Under the pieces are notes generated by a model, which had not been told where the DNA came from, did no database searches, and saw only the letters and a list, made by a program, of their open reading frames with translations. From assembly GCA_016868035.1 (NCBI GenBank), contig VGID01000008.1:1-64000 (forward strand): a DNA stretch of 64,000 nt, read 5' to 3'. Positions 31,750 to 41,197 of the stretch are shown piece by piece; the first letter of the stretch is position 1, and each line of letters opens with the position of its first letter. The position numbers and the translations under genes are program-made. This DNA comes from Betaproteobacteria bacterium. GTDB taxonomy: Bacteria; Pseudomonadota; Gammaproteobacteria; Burkholderiales; SG8-41.

Positions 31750-34700
31750 ATGAACCCGCGCGATCCGAAGCTCTCGGCGGCCGGCCTGCTCGTCGTCGGC
31801 AAGGACGTTCCGCGCACCGACGCGATTCCCAAGGTGACCGGCGCGGCGCAGTACGTGGCCGACCTGCGCCTGCCGCGGATGCTCCATGCGGCAGTGCTGC
31901 GCAGCCCCCACCCTCATGCGCGCATCGTCTCGATCGACACCCGCGCCGCGGAAGCGATGCCGGGCGTGAAGGCCGTCGTGACCGGCGCCGACACCGCGCG
32001 GCGCAAGTGGGGCGCCTTCCGGCCCGACCTCTATCCGCTCGCGATCGAGAAGGTGCGTTACGTGGGCGACGAGGTCGCAGCGGTTGCAGCCGTGGACCCG
32101 GAAACCGCGCGAGCGGCCGTGGACAAGATCGTTGTCGAGTACCAGGTGCTGCCGGCGGCGCTCTCGCTTGATCAGGCCCTCGCGCCCGGCGCACCGCTGG
32201 TGCATGAGGATGCGCCGGGCAATGTCGCGCATCACTTCAACTTCGAGCGCGGCGACGTGGATGCCGGCTTCAAGGCAAGCGACGTGGTCGTCGAGGGGAC
32301 GTGGGAGAGCGCGCGCCAGTGGCACACGGCGCTCGAAACCATCGGCTGCGTCGCGCAATGGACGAACGGGCGCGTCACCATGTGGTGCAACACCCAGACG
32401 GCCTATCTCGCGCGCGGCCGCTACGCGACCGCGCTCGGGCTGCCCGAGAGCCGGGTGCGCGTGATCCAGACCGAGGTCGGCGGCGGTTTCGGCGGCAAAT
32501 CCGGCGACGACAACGCCTCGGTCATCTGCGCGATCCTCGCGCGGAAGAGCGGGCGCCCGGTCAGGCTCATCCACACGCGCGAGGAGGAATTCATCGCGAG
32601 CCATCCGCGCATGCCGATGCGCTACTGGGTGCGCCTCGGATTCTCGCGCGAAGGGCTGGTGCGGGCGAAAGAGATCAAGATGTGGGCCGACAACGGCGCC
32701 TACACCGGCAAGTCGCAGGCGATCCTCGGCGCCGCAACCGTGCGCCACGACGCGCTCTACAAGTACCCGGTGGTGCGCGCGGACTCGACGCTCGTCTACA
32801 CCAATCTGGTTCCGACCGGCGCATTTCGCGGCTTCGGCAACCCGTCTGCGGACTGGGCGGTGGAGCAGGCGTGGGACCTCGCCGCCGAGAAGCTCGGCAT
32901 CGACGTGCTCGATCTGCTGCGCATGAACGCGGTCGAGCCGGGCGGCGTCTCCCCGCACAATCACAAGATCACGAGCTGCGAGTTGAAGCAGTGCATCGAC
33001 AAGGCAGCCGGCCTGATCCGCTGGCGCGAGAAGCGCCGGGAGAGAAAGCCCGGTCGCGGACTCGGCATGGGCTGCAGCATCCACGTCAACGGCCGGCGCA
33101 GCTTCGGCGACTGGGACGGAAGCTCGGCGATCGTGCGCGTGAACGAGGACGGGCGCGCTACGATCATCACCGGGGAAGGCGAGATCGGCCAGGGCAACCT
33201 CACGGTGCTGCGCCAGATCGCAGCCGAGGAGCTGGGGTTTCCGTACGAGGACGTGGACATCACGCGACCCGACACCGACGTGCAGCCCCACGCGCTCGGC
33301 GCGCTCGCGAGCCGGCTTACCTACATCGCGGGCAACGCGGTAAAGCGCGCCGCAGCGGCGGCTGCGACTCAGCTGCTGGAGGCGGCGGCAAGGCAGTTCG
33401 GGCGTCCGGCGTCGGAGCTGGCGATCATCCACGGCCAGATCGGCCCGCGCCGCGGCTCGGAAACCGAGTTCAAGCCGGTCGCGCAGGTGGTGCGCGCCGA
33501 CATCTATCAGCGTGACGGCCAGCCGATCGTCGGCGTGGGAGCCTTTGACAATCCCTCGGATTTTCCCGACCACAGCCGCTACGGCAACGAGTCGGGCGCG
33601 TACAACTTCGTGGCGCAGGCGGCCGAGGTGGACGTGGACCGTTCGACCGGCCAGGTCTCGCTGCTCGAGATCGCCTCGGTGGTGGACTGCGGTACGGTGA
33701 TCCACCCCGCGGCCGCCGAAGGTCAGGTGCAGGGCGCGGTGACCCAGGGCATCGGGCTCGCCATGTACGAGTACTTCGACTGGTACAACGGCGTGCCGAC
33801 GGATCCGCAGCTCAAGGACTACCCGATTCCGGGGGCGGCGATGATGCCCAAGCTTCATGTCGCGTTTGCCGACTCCTACGAGCCGAGCGGCCCGTACGGC
33901 GCGAAGGGGCTGGGCGAGATCGGGCTCGACGCAGTGCCGGCGGCGATCGCCAACGCGATCGCGGATGCGGTCGGCGTGCGCATCCACGAGCTGCCGATCA
34001 CCGCGGAAAAGATCCATCGCGCATTGCATCCCGGGCTCTACGCGGCCGAGAAGCCGGTGCCGCCGGCAGCGCCCAAGGGTGGTTTCTGGAGCCGGTTCAG
34101 CACCGGGAGGCCTTCGGGTGCGCGGCCTGCCCCTGCCGAACTGGTGTTCGCGACAAGCGTCGAGGAAGCAGTGAGCCTGCTCGCGGCCGGCGACACCGCG
34201 CTCGTCGCAGGCGGCATGTCGCATGCGCTGCGGCGCGAGCGCACCGGCTACGCACAGGCGAAGCGCCTGGTCTCGATCCAGCGCATTCCCGAGCTCAACG
34301 AGTTCACCATGGACGCCCGCGGAACCCTGCGCGCGGGCGCGGCGGTGCGCCAGCAGGCGTTCTACGAGAACGAGCGCGTGAAAAAGAGCTGGCGGGCGAT
34401 CGACGACGCGATGGAGGCGGTGGGACACACGCGGATCCGCCGCATGCTCACCGTCGGCGGCAGCGTGGGGCCGTTGATCGGCGGCTTCGACTTGCCGCTC
34501 GCCGCCCTCGCCCTCAACGCGCGCGTGACGGTCGCCGGGCCGAAGGGGCGGCGGACCACGACGCTCGAGCAGCTGTTCCAGGCGCGGCTCTCGAAGGACG
34601 AGATGGTCGTCGCCATCGAGGTCGACCCCTTGCCGCCACGCAGCGGATCGAGCTTCTACAAGTACATGCCGCGCGGCCTGGAGATCCCGGTGGTGAACAC

Positions 34701-34983
34701 CGCGGCGCGGGTGACACTGAACGCCGACGGCACCTGCGCGGCCGCGCGCGTCGCGGTAGGCGCGGTAAGCTGGAAGCCCATCCTCCTCGATCTGCGGGAG
34801 CTCGGCGGCAAGCGGCTGGGCGAGGACATGCTGCGCGCAACGGTGCAGAATGTACGCACGCTCGCCGAGCCCATGGCCGATGTGCGAGGATCCGTGGCGT
34901 ACAAGCGCGAGATGGCGGTCGAGTTCGCGTACCGCGCGCTCGATACGGCTTGGCGGCGCGCTGCCAGGCCGGGAAATGCGTGA
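31750..34983 (+). CDS. Fused molybdopterin-binding and FAD-binding subunits of a molybdenum hydroxylase
   Basis: Protein of 1077 residues. Residues 1-~765 are the Mo-cofactor subunit (TEVGGGFGGKSGD about 241-253; AFRGFG at 358-363, the xanthine dehydrogenase/hydroxybenzoyl-CoA reductase-type loop; GAKGLGEIGLD with the catalytic-type Glu). A Pro/Ala linker (~766-795) leads to a CoxM-type FAD subunit (~796-1077) with ALVAGGMSHAL and TVGGSVGPLIGG. The usual arrangement has separate genes; here Mo and FAD domains are joined with FAD at the C-terminus. It pairs with the 2Fe-2S gene upstream. Bug receptors and a ThDP enzyme follow, suggesting oxidation of a heteroaromatic or aldehyde substrate. The stop codon lies inside a GCGTGAC heptad. 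Confidence 0.92.
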   Translation: MNPRDPKLSAAGLLVVGKDVPRTDAIPKVTGAAQYVADLRLPRMLHAAVLRSPHPHARIVSIDTRAAEAMPGVKAVVTGADTARRKWGAFRPDLYPLAIEKVRYVGDEVAAVAAVDPETARAAVDKIVVEYQVLPAALSLDQALAPGAPLVHEDAPGNVAHHFNFERGDVDAGFKASDVVVEGTWESARQWHTALETIGCVAQWTNGRVTMWCNTQTAYLARGRYATALGLPESRVRVIQTEVGGGFGGKSGDDNASVICAILARKSGRPVRLIHTREEEFIASHPRMPMRYWVRLGFSREGLVRAKEIKMWADNGAYTGKSQAILGAATVRHDALYKYPVVRADSTLVYTNLVPTGAFRGFGNPSADWAVEQAWDLAAEKLGIDVLDLLRMNAVEPGGVSPHNHKITSCELKQCIDKAAGLIRWREKRRERKPGRGLGMGCSIHVNGRRSFGDWDGSSAIVRVNEDGRATIITGEGEIGQGNLTVLRQIAAEELGFPYEDVDITRPDTDVQPHALGALASRLTYIAGNAVKRAAAAAATQLLEAAARQFGRPASELAIIHGQIGPRRGSETEFKPVAQVVRADIYQRDGQPIVGVGAFDNPSDFPDHSRYGNESGAYNFVAQAAEVDVDRSTGQVSLLEIASVVDCGTVIHPAAAEGQVQGAVTQGIGLAMYEYFDWYNGVPTDPQLKDYPIPGAAMMPKLHVAFADSYEPSGPYGAKGLGEIGLDAVPAAIANAIADAVGVRIHELPITAEKIHRALHPGLYAAEKPVPPAAPKGGFWSRFSTGRPSGARPAPAELVFATSVEEAVSLLAAGDTALVAGGMSHALRRERTGYAQAKRLVSIQRIPELNEFTMDARGTLRAGAAVRQQAFYENERVKKSWRAIDDAMEAVGHTRIRRMLTVGGSVGPLIGGFDLPLAALALNARVTVAGPKGRRTTTLEQLFQARLSKDEMVVAIEVDPLPPRSGSSFYKYMPRGLEIPVVNTAARVTLNADGTCAAARVAVGAVSWKPILLDLRELGGKRLGEDMLRATVQNVRTLAEPMADVRGSVAYKREMAVEFAYRALDTAWRRAARPGNA

Positions 34984-35012
34984 CTGGCGAAGCGTGACTG
35001 ACGGCGCGTGAC
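34978..35012. repeat. GCGTGAC heptad array
   Basis: Five 7-bp units, three of them GCGTGAC, start on the last codons of the Mo/FAD gene and end before the next Bug gene. A related triple (GACTGAC, GGCTGAC, GAGTGAC) precedes the ThDP gene at 36048-36068. Confidence 0.7.
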
Positions 35013-35057
35013 GGGTCCTTCGATGCGCCCCTTTAACCAGAAAGCGAGGAGAGAAGC

Positions 35058-36038
35058 GTGAAACCGATCCGTTGTTTTCTGAAGCATGCATGTGGCAGCG
35101 TCGCGTTGCTCGCGGTGGCGGGCGGCTACGCGGCTGCGCAAGGCTACCCCACCGGCCCGGTCCGCATCGTCGTGCCCTTTCCTGCGGGCGGCGGAGTGGA
35201 CGCGATGGGCCGCATTCTCGGCCACAAGCTCACCGAAACCCTCGGCAAGCAGGTGATTGTCGACAACCGGGCCGGCGCGAACGGCATGATCGGGAGCGAG
35301 GCCGTCGCCAAGTCGCCCAAGGACGGCTACACGTTGCTTGTGAACGGCGCGAATTTCGTCACCACCCCGAGCCTCTACAGCAAGGTCACTTACGACCCGA
35401 TCAGGGACTTCGATCCGGTGAGCCTCGCCGCGCTTGCGCCCAACGTGCTGGTCGTCCACTCCTCGCTGCCCGCGAAGACCGTGCCGCAGCTGATCGCGCT
35501 GGCGAAGGCGCACCCGGGTGAAGTGCATTACGCCTCTTCCGCGAGCGGCAGCACGCCGCACCTCGCCGCAGAGCTGTTCAAGACCATGACCAGAACCAAC
35601 CTGCTGCACGTTCCATACCGCGGCACGGGCCCCGCCATCGCCGCGCTGCTCTCCGGCGAGGTCAGCGTGATGTTCATGGCAGCGCTGCCCGCCGTGCCGC
35701 ATATCAAGTCCGGACGACTCCGGGCGCTTGCGGTGACCAGCGCGCAACGCCTCCCCGCCCTGCCGGAGCTGCCGACGGTCGCGGAATCGGGGCTCAAGGG
35801 CTACGAATCGAGCCAGTGGTACGGGGTGCTTTCCCCCGCCGGAACGCCGGAAAATATTCTGGCTCTTCTCAATTCGCACGTGGCAAAGATCATGCAAAGC
35901 GCCGAAATGAAGCAGCGCATGACCGATAACGGCAGCGTCTCCGTGGGCAGTACGCGCGAGGCGTTCGCCGCGCATCTCACTACGGAATTCTCCAAGTGGG
36001 CCAAGGTCATCAAGGACTCCGGTGCCAAGGTCGATTAG
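35058..36038 (+). CDS. Bug (TctC-family) periplasmic receptor
   Basis: Receptor of 326 residues with a GTG start at 35058 after GAGGAGAGAAGC. Its signal peptide ends GGYAAAQ, followed by GYPTGPVRIVVPFPAGGGVD and VDNRAGANGMIG. It lies 74 bp after the fused hydroxylase gene, so it may import the substrate or product of that enzyme. Ligand unknown. Confidence 0.9.
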   Translation: MKPIRCFLKHACGSVALLAVAGGYAAAQGYPTGPVRIVVPFPAGGGVDAMGRILGHKLTETLGKQVIVDNRAGANGMIGSEAVAKSPKDGYTLLVNGANFVTTPSLYSKVTYDPIRDFDPVSLAALAPNVLVVHSSLPAKTVPQLIALAKAHPGEVHYASSASGSTPHLAAELFKTMTRTNLLHVPYRGTGPAIAALLSGEVSVMFMAALPAVPHIKSGRLRALAVTSAQRLPALPELPTVAESGLKGYESSQWYGVLSPAGTPENILALLNSHVAKIMQSAEMKQRMTDNGSVSVGSTREAFAAHLTTEFSKWAKVIKDSGAKVD

Positions 36039-36080
36039 GATCGGCGACGACTGACGGCTGACGAGTGACGAGGAAGAACA

Positions 36081-37838
36081 ATGAACGACAAGCAGCATCC
36101 CGCCCGTCCGATCGTCCACGACGCCCCGGTTCCCGCCCGCGAGAGCGAGGAGCACTGGGGCAGCGATGCGGTCGCCGCGGTGCTGCGCAGCCTCGACATC
36201 CCCTACATCGCCCTCAATCCGGGAGCGAGCTACCGGGGACTCCACGACAGCATCGTGAACTTCCTCGGCAACCGCGCGCCGCAGATGCTGCTCTCGCTGC
36301 ACGACGAGAACGCGGTGGCGATCGCGCACGGGTACTGGAAAGCATCCGGCCGCATGATGGCGGCGGCGCTGCATTCCAATGTCGGCCTGATGCACGCCAC
36401 GATGCAGATCTTCAACGCGTGGTGCGACCGCGCCCCGGTGCTGGTCATGGGGGCGACCGGCCCGTGGGATGCGACGCAACGCCGCCCCTGGATCGACTGG
36501 ATCCACACCTGCTCGGACCAGGGCGGGCTCGTGCGCAATTACACCAAGTGGGACAATCAGCCCGGATCGGTCGCGGCGGCCGTCGAGGCGGTGCTGCGCG
36601 CGGCGCAGATCGCGCAAACGGCGCCGCGCGGGCCGGTGTACGTGAACCTCGACGCCTCGCTTCAGGAAGAGAAGATCGGGCCACTGCCGCCGCTGCCGGA
36701 GGTCGCGCGCTATGCGCCGCCGGATCCGGTGCGCCCGGGGCCGGAAAACGTCGCGGAGGCGGCACGCCTGCTCTCCCGCGCGCGCAATCCCGTGATCCTC
36801 GCCGGGCGCTGCTCGCGCAGCCTGGAGCACTGGAAGGCGCGCGTGGCCCTCGCAGAGAAGCTCAACGCGCGGGTGTTCACGCACATGAAGCTCGGCGCCG
36901 CGTTCCCGACCGACCACCGCCTGCATGCGGCTCCGCCGGCGACGCGCCTGACGCCCGCAGGCCGGAAGATCATCGCCGAAGCCGACGTCATCCTCTCGCT
37001 CGACTGGCTCGATCTCGCGGGCACGCTCAAGCAGGTCTTCGGTGCGAGCCCCATCACAGCCAAAGTGATCCAGGTCTCCTGCGACGCGCACAGCCACCGC
37101 GGCTGGAGCATGGATTACCAGGGACTTCCGCCGGTGGATGTTTATCTCATGTGCGAGCCGGACGCCGCGACGCCGCTGCTGCTGGAAGCCGCCAAGGCCC
37201 GCCCCGCCGACGTTCCGCTTGCGCAGGCCGTGAAAAAGCCGGAGGCCACCGGCGACGCACCGACTCTGGCAAGCCTCGCCGATGCGCTCAATGCCGCAAT
37301 CCGCGGGAGCGAGGTCTGCTTCACGCGCTTCCCGCTCGGCTGGAACGGGGCGTACGCGCACTTCCGGCATCCGCTCGACTACATCGGTAACGACGGCGGC
37401 GCCGGGCTCGGCTCGGGGATGGGCATGACCGTGGGCGCCGCGCTCGCGCTCAAGGACAGCGGGCGCATCCCGATCGCGCTGCTCGGCGACGGCGACTTCC
37501 TGCAGGGCAACACGGTGACGTGGACAGCGGCCCACTACCGTATCCCGTGCCTCGTGATCGTGTGCAACAATCGCTCGTTCTTCAACGACGAGATGCACCA
37601 GGGGCGCGTCGCGGCCACGCGCGGGCGCCCCGAGGAAAACCGCTGGATCGGCCAGCGCGTCGCCGAGCCCGACATCGACATCGCGGCCATGGCACGCTCG
37701 CAGGGCGCCGCCGGGATCGGGCCGGTCACGCGCGCGGCGGATGTCCAGTCCGCGATCGAGCAGGGCATCGCCACCGTGCGCGCGGGCGGCCCGTGCGTGA
37801 TCGACGTGCGCGTGGCACCGGGTTACGACGCCGAGTGA
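36081..37838 (+). CDS. Thiamine-diphosphate-dependent enzyme (acetolactate synthase-like)
   Basis: ThDP enzyme of 585 residues. The N-terminal Pyr domain carries SLHDENAVAIAHG with the catalytic Glu near residue 76, and the C-terminal PP domain has the cofactor motif GDGDFLQGNTVTWTAAHYRIP ending in NN (about 467-495). A central domain may bind a nucleotide or be vestigial. The family includes acetolactate synthases, benzoylformate decarboxylases and similar lyases; this protein is placed between two Bug receptors, so a catabolic decarboxylase or lyase role is more likely than amino acid synthesis. The substrate is unknown. Confidence 0.88.
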   Translation: MNDKQHPARPIVHDAPVPARESEEHWGSDAVAAVLRSLDIPYIALNPGASYRGLHDSIVNFLGNRAPQMLLSLHDENAVAIAHGYWKASGRMMAAALHSNVGLMHATMQIFNAWCDRAPVLVMGATGPWDATQRRPWIDWIHTCSDQGGLVRNYTKWDNQPGSVAAAVEAVLRAAQIAQTAPRGPVYVNLDASLQEEKIGPLPPLPEVARYAPPDPVRPGPENVAEAARLLSRARNPVILAGRCSRSLEHWKARVALAEKLNARVFTHMKLGAAFPTDHRLHAAPPATRLTPAGRKIIAEADVILSLDWLDLAGTLKQVFGASPITAKVIQVSCDAHSHRGWSMDYQGLPPVDVYLMCEPDAATPLLLEAAKARPADVPLAQAVKKPEATGDAPTLASLADALNAAIRGSEVCFTRFPLGWNGAYAHFRHPLDYIGNDGGAGLGSGMGMTVGAALALKDSGRIPIALLGDGDFLQGNTVTWTAAHYRIPCLVIVCNNRSFFNDEMHQGRVAATRGRPEENRWIGQRVAEPDIDIAAMARSQGAAGIGPVTRAADVQSAIEQGIATVRAGGPCVIDVRVAPGYDAE

Positions 37839-37886
37839 GGCGAGCCCCGGGACGGGCCAGGCAGTGAAAAATCGAGGAGGATTGCC

Positions 37887-38864
37887 ATGAGCTACGCCGG
37901 ACGGCAGATCATTGCCGCTGCGCTGATGGCCGCGCTGCTGCCGCCGGCCGGCGCCGCGGACGCGCAGAGCTTTCCGAGCAGGCCGATCCGGGTGATCGTG
38001 CCGCAGAGCGCCGGCGGCTCGACCGATTTCGTGGCGCGCGCCGTCGCGCAGCGGCTCGACGACGCGCTCAAGCAGCCGGTCGTCGTGGACAACCGCCCGG
38101 GCGCGGGCAGCCTGAACGGTACCGAGATCGTGGCGAAGGCAACACCAGATGGACACTCGCTGCTGGTCGTCGCGGCTTCCTTCACCATCAATCCGAGCAT
38201 ACGGAAGAACCTGCCCTTCGACCCGGTGCGCGACTTTTCCCCGGTATCGCAGCTCGTGACTCTGCCCCACATCCTGGTGGTGCATCCCTCGGTTCCGGTC
38301 AAGTCGGTGCAGGAATTGATCGCGCTCGCGAAGGCGAAGCCGGGGAGTCTCAACTACGGCACGAGCGGCGTGGCCACCAGCACGCACATGGCCGCGGAGC
38401 TGTTCTTACACCTGACCGGAACCCAGATGGTGAACATTCCGTACAAGGGAGGGGCGCCCGGCGTGGCGGCCTTGCTCGGGGGACAGGTGCAGCTCTACTT
38501 CGCGACCATTTCGACCGCGATGCCGCACATCAAGTCCGGAAAGCTCCGCGCGCTGGCGGTAACGGGCTCCGCGCGAACGGCGGCGGCGCCGGAGTATCCG
38601 ACGATCGCGGAAGCCGGCGTGCCCGGCTACGCGCACACCTCGTGGGTTGGAATGCTCGCGCCGGCGAAGACGCCGAAGCCTGTCATCGCCAAGCTCAATG
38701 CGGAGGTCTTCAAGATCGTTAACTTGCCGGAGGTGAAGGCGCTGATGCTGCGCGACGGGCTCGAATCGGTCGGCGACAAGCCCGAGGAATTTGCCGCGCT
38801 GATCAGGTCCGACATCGCCAAGTGGGCGAAGGTGGTGAAGGTCGCGGGGATCGAGCCGCAGTAA
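37887..38864 (+). CDS. Bug (TctC-family) periplasmic receptor
   Basis: Receptor of 325 residues, 48 bp after the ThDP gene and preceded by GAGGAGG. The signal peptide ends GAADAQ, followed by SFPSRPIRVIVPQSAGGSTD and VDNRPGAGSLNG. Its stop codon lies just before a run of thirteen GCGGTAA units. It likely belongs to the transcript beginning at the 2Fe-2S or Mo/FAD gene. Confidence 0.9.
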   Translation: MSYAGRQIIAAALMAALLPPAGAADAQSFPSRPIRVIVPQSAGGSTDFVARAVAQRLDDALKQPVVVDNRPGAGSLNGTEIVAKATPDGHSLLVVAASFTINPSIRKNLPFDPVRDFSPVSQLVTLPHILVVHPSVPVKSVQELIALAKAKPGSLNYGTSGVATSTHMAAELFLHLTGTQMVNIPYKGGAPGVAALLGGQVQLYFATISTAMPHIKSGKLRALAVTGSARTAAAPEYPTIAEAGVPGYAHTSWVGMLAPAKTPKPVIAKLNAEVFKIVNLPEVKALMLRDGLESVGDKPEEFAALIRSDIAKWAKVVKVAGIEPQ

Positions 38865-38865
38865 C

Positions 38866-38998
38866 GCGGTAAGCGGTAAGCGGTAAGCGGTAAGCGGTAA
38901 GCGGTAAGCGGTAAGCGGTAAGCGGTAAGCGGTAAGCGGTAAGCGGTAAGCGGTAAGCTTGGACGTGCTTTTTACCGGAAGTTCCCGCTCACTGCTTA
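38866..38998. repeat. (GCGGTAA)13 array with the AAGTTCCCGCTCACTGCTTA arm
   Basis: Thirteen perfect GCGGTAA units fill 38866-38956. They are followed by CTTGGACGTGCTTTTTACCG, then GAAGTTCCCGCTCACTGCTTA, the same layout as at 11984-12120. The last bases overlap the stop codon of the convergent ubiD-family gene. Confidence 0.9.
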
Positions 38999-40654
38999 TG
39001 CTTCCTTGTCCGGGCGAAAACGGGTCTCGGGCTTGAGACCTTTCCGCCGGAGTTTCTCGCTCGCACGGCCGTTTTCGAGGTAGCGGCCCTCGACCGCGCG
39101 CCTCGCCGCCTCGTCCCAGTACGGCAGCCAGTCGCCGCCCGCGGGCGAGCCGAACCACGGCGACTGCGGGCGCAGTTTCGGCAGCCCCAGCTCCTCCCAG
39201 ATTGTTCTGGCGCGTTCCATGTATTCGCGCTTCGGCAGCGCGAGCGGCGGCAGGTCCTCCTTGGCGGTCGCGTCGATGAGGAGCGTCGAGTCTTCCTCCT
39301 GTTCGTAGACGTCCTCCTGCTCGCGCTCCGGCCCGTGGCCGAGGCTGCGGTACGGCAACACCTGCAGGTCCTTTGCCGGGTTCGTGCGGAACGCGAGCGC
39401 CCAGAAGATTGCGTCGGAATTGTCGGGGTCGATGTCCTCGCTCACCGCGATGCAGATCTTGCCGCAGTCGGCCTTGAACGAGGTCGCGCCGTAGAGCGCG
39501 CGCCAGATCTCGGTGCGCGGCGCGCCCTTCTCGACCGTCACGATCGCGACGCGCCGCAGCGCGGTCATGCGCTCGTGCAGCGTGACGCGCTTCACCTCCC
39601 GGATCCCGAGCGTGTTCCTCAGGTGTGAGAGAAACATCGGCTCGTAGGAGACGCGCTTGATCGCGCTCGACTCGCTCGGCGTGACCTGGCTCAAGTAGGA
39701 GGCGACGATCGCGTTTGCGCGGTGCGTGATCGCGGTGACCCGCATCGGCATGTTGAATTCCTCGAGCGCGACGTGACCGTGCGATTCTCCGAACGGGCCC
39801 TCGGGTTCGAGATGCTCGGTGTCGATCAGCCCCTCGATCACGATCTCGGCCTCGGCCGGGACCAGCAGGTCCACGCTGCGCGCGCGCACGACGTTGATCG
39901 GCTCGCCGGCGACCGCGCCCGCGACGCCAACCTCATCCACGTCGAGAGGCAGCTTCATCGGCGCGACGAACGCGACGCACGGAGGGCAGCCGAGCACGAT
40001 CGCGCACGGCATCGCTTTCTCCCCGCGCTTCTGGTATTTGAGGTAGTGCCGGTATCCTCCGGCGCCGCCGACGCGGGTCGCCATGCGCACCACGCAACGG
40101 TCCGGGGCTTTCAGCCCTGCGCGGTAAGTACCGTGGTTCTGGATGCCGGTTTCGGGGTCCTTCGTGATGACGTTGGTCGCGGTAAGCGTGGGCGCGCTGT
40201 CGAAACCGGGTGTGGAGATGGGTATCGGCAGCATGTCGAGGCCGTTGCCCTCGCCCTTGAGGGCATCACCCTCGATCACGACTTCCTGGCAGGGCGCCTC
40301 TTTGACGATACGCGGCGCGATCGGGTTGGCGATCGCATGGTCCCACTTCGGCTGGACCTGCTCGGCGCGCGCGCGCATGCCGATGCAGTAGATGACGCGG
40401 TTGCCCGCGAAGGCGCCGACCACCACCGGGAACCGGTACTTGCGCCCGCGCCCGTCCACGACGTTGGTGAAGAGGAACGCCTTCCTCTCGTGCTCCTCGA
40501 CGCCGCCGACGTACTGCCAGCGCACCAGAGGATGGAGCTCGGCGTCCTTGTCGATCGGCCGGTCCACCACGAGCAGCAGCCCCTCCTTCCTGAGCGCCTC
40601 GAGGTGCTCGTGGAGGTCGGCGTAGCCGCGCTTGGGTGTCCCGGTATCGTTCAT
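38996..40654 (-). CDS. UbiD-family (prenylated-FMN-dependent) decarboxylase
   Basis: Decarboxylase of 552 residues. Family segments are IQNHGTYRAGLK (about 170-181, with the Arg of the E-R-E triad), HLEPEGPFGESHGH (two catalytic-type Glu, about residues 284-290) and FDSAPTLTATNVITKD. UbiD enzymes reversibly decarboxylate alpha,beta-unsaturated or aromatic acids using prFMN supplied by a UbiX-type prenyltransferase, absent from the window. It is divergent from a carboxymuconolactone decarboxylase-like gene and could act on an imported aromatic acid. Confidence 0.9.
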   Translation of the reverse strand: MNDTGTPKRGYADLHEHLEALRKEGLLLVVDRPIDKDAELHPLVRWQYVGGVEEHERKAFLFTNVVDGRGRKYRFPVVVGAFAGNRVIYCIGMRARAEQVQPKWDHAIANPIAPRIVKEAPCQEVVIEGDALKGEGNGLDMLPIPISTPGFDSAPTLTATNVITKDPETGIQNHGTYRAGLKAPDRCVVRMATRVGGAGGYRHYLKYQKRGEKAMPCAIVLGCPPCVAFVAPMKLPLDVDEVGVAGAVAGEPINVVRARSVDLLVPAEAEIVIEGLIDTEHLEPEGPFGESHGHVALEEFNMPMRVTAITHRANAIVASYLSQVTPSESSAIKRVSYEPMFLSHLRNTLGIREVKRVTLHERMTALRRVAIVTVEKGAPRTEIWRALYGATSFKADCGKICIAVSEDIDPDNSDAIFWALAFRTNPAKDLQVLPYRSLGHGPEREQEDVYEQEEDSTLLIDATAKEDLPPLALPKREYMERARTIWEELGLPKLRPQSPWFGSPAGGDWLPYWDEAARRAVEGRYLENGRASEKLRRKGLKPETRFRPDKEA

Positions 40655-40781
40655 CCCGCGTCATTCGGAGCGCGTGCATATGGTAGCAAATCGGGAGCGG
40701 CCACCCCGGCGGAGGACGTAAAGGGACCTGCGGGGCGGCTACAATCTCCGCTCGCTCCCCATTCACGACAGGAGAAACACG

Positions 40782-41159
40782 ATGGACATACAGGAACTGC
40801 ACGAGCACGGGCTGAAGCTGCGCAAGGAAATCTTCGGCAACGCAGTAGTCGAACAGAGGGAACGCGCGCTCGGAGAATTCGGCGCGCCGCTCCAGCACCT
40901 CATCAACGCATGGGCCTACGGCGAAGTCTGGAGCCGCCCCGGGCTCTCGCGCAGGGCGCGTAGCCTCGCGGTCATCGGAATCAACGCCGCGATCAACCGG
41001 CCGCAGGAGCTCAAGGTCCACGTGAAGGGCGCGCTCGCCAACGGCTGCTCGCGGGAGGAGATCCGGGAGGTGCTGCTGCTGGTCGCGGTGTACTGCGGCA
41101 TCCCCGCTGCAAACGAGGCGCACCGTGTCGCGCTCGAAGCGCTTGACGATGTAAAATAA
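40782..41159 (+). CDS. Carboxymuconolactone decarboxylase-like (AhpD-fold) protein
   Basis: Protein of 125 residues with the CMD/AhpD fold: AWAYGEVWSRPGLSRRARSL, ELKVHVKGALANGCSREEI and LLLVAVYCGIPAANEA are its consensus segments. An AGGAG site precedes the ATG. It is likely a gamma-carboxymuconolactone decarboxylase-like enzyme in aromatic ring cleavage, or a redox protein. Only single cysteines are present, so it lacks the AhpD CxxC peroxidase pair. It is followed within 38 bp by a class II aldolase gene. Confidence 0.85.
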   Translation: MDIQELHEHGLKLRKEIFGNAVVEQRERALGEFGAPLQHLINAWAYGEVWSRPGLSRRARSLAVIGINAAINRPQELKVHVKGALANGCSREEIREVLLLVAVYCGIPAANEAHRVALEALDDVK

Positions 41160-41197
41160 GCGCTCCGATCGAGCGTGCTTCCCGCAAGGAGACCGAA

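Noticed and set aside
31651-35091. 1146-codon minus-strand open frame antisense to the Mo/FAD gene
   Set aside because: It mirrors a well-supported gene, has arginine/alanine/glycine-rich composition and lacks any motif; high GC leaves long antisense frames open.
34656-38387. 1243-codon minus-strand open frame
   Set aside because: Antisense to the Bug and ThDP genes, which have signal peptides and cofactor motifs in their own frames.
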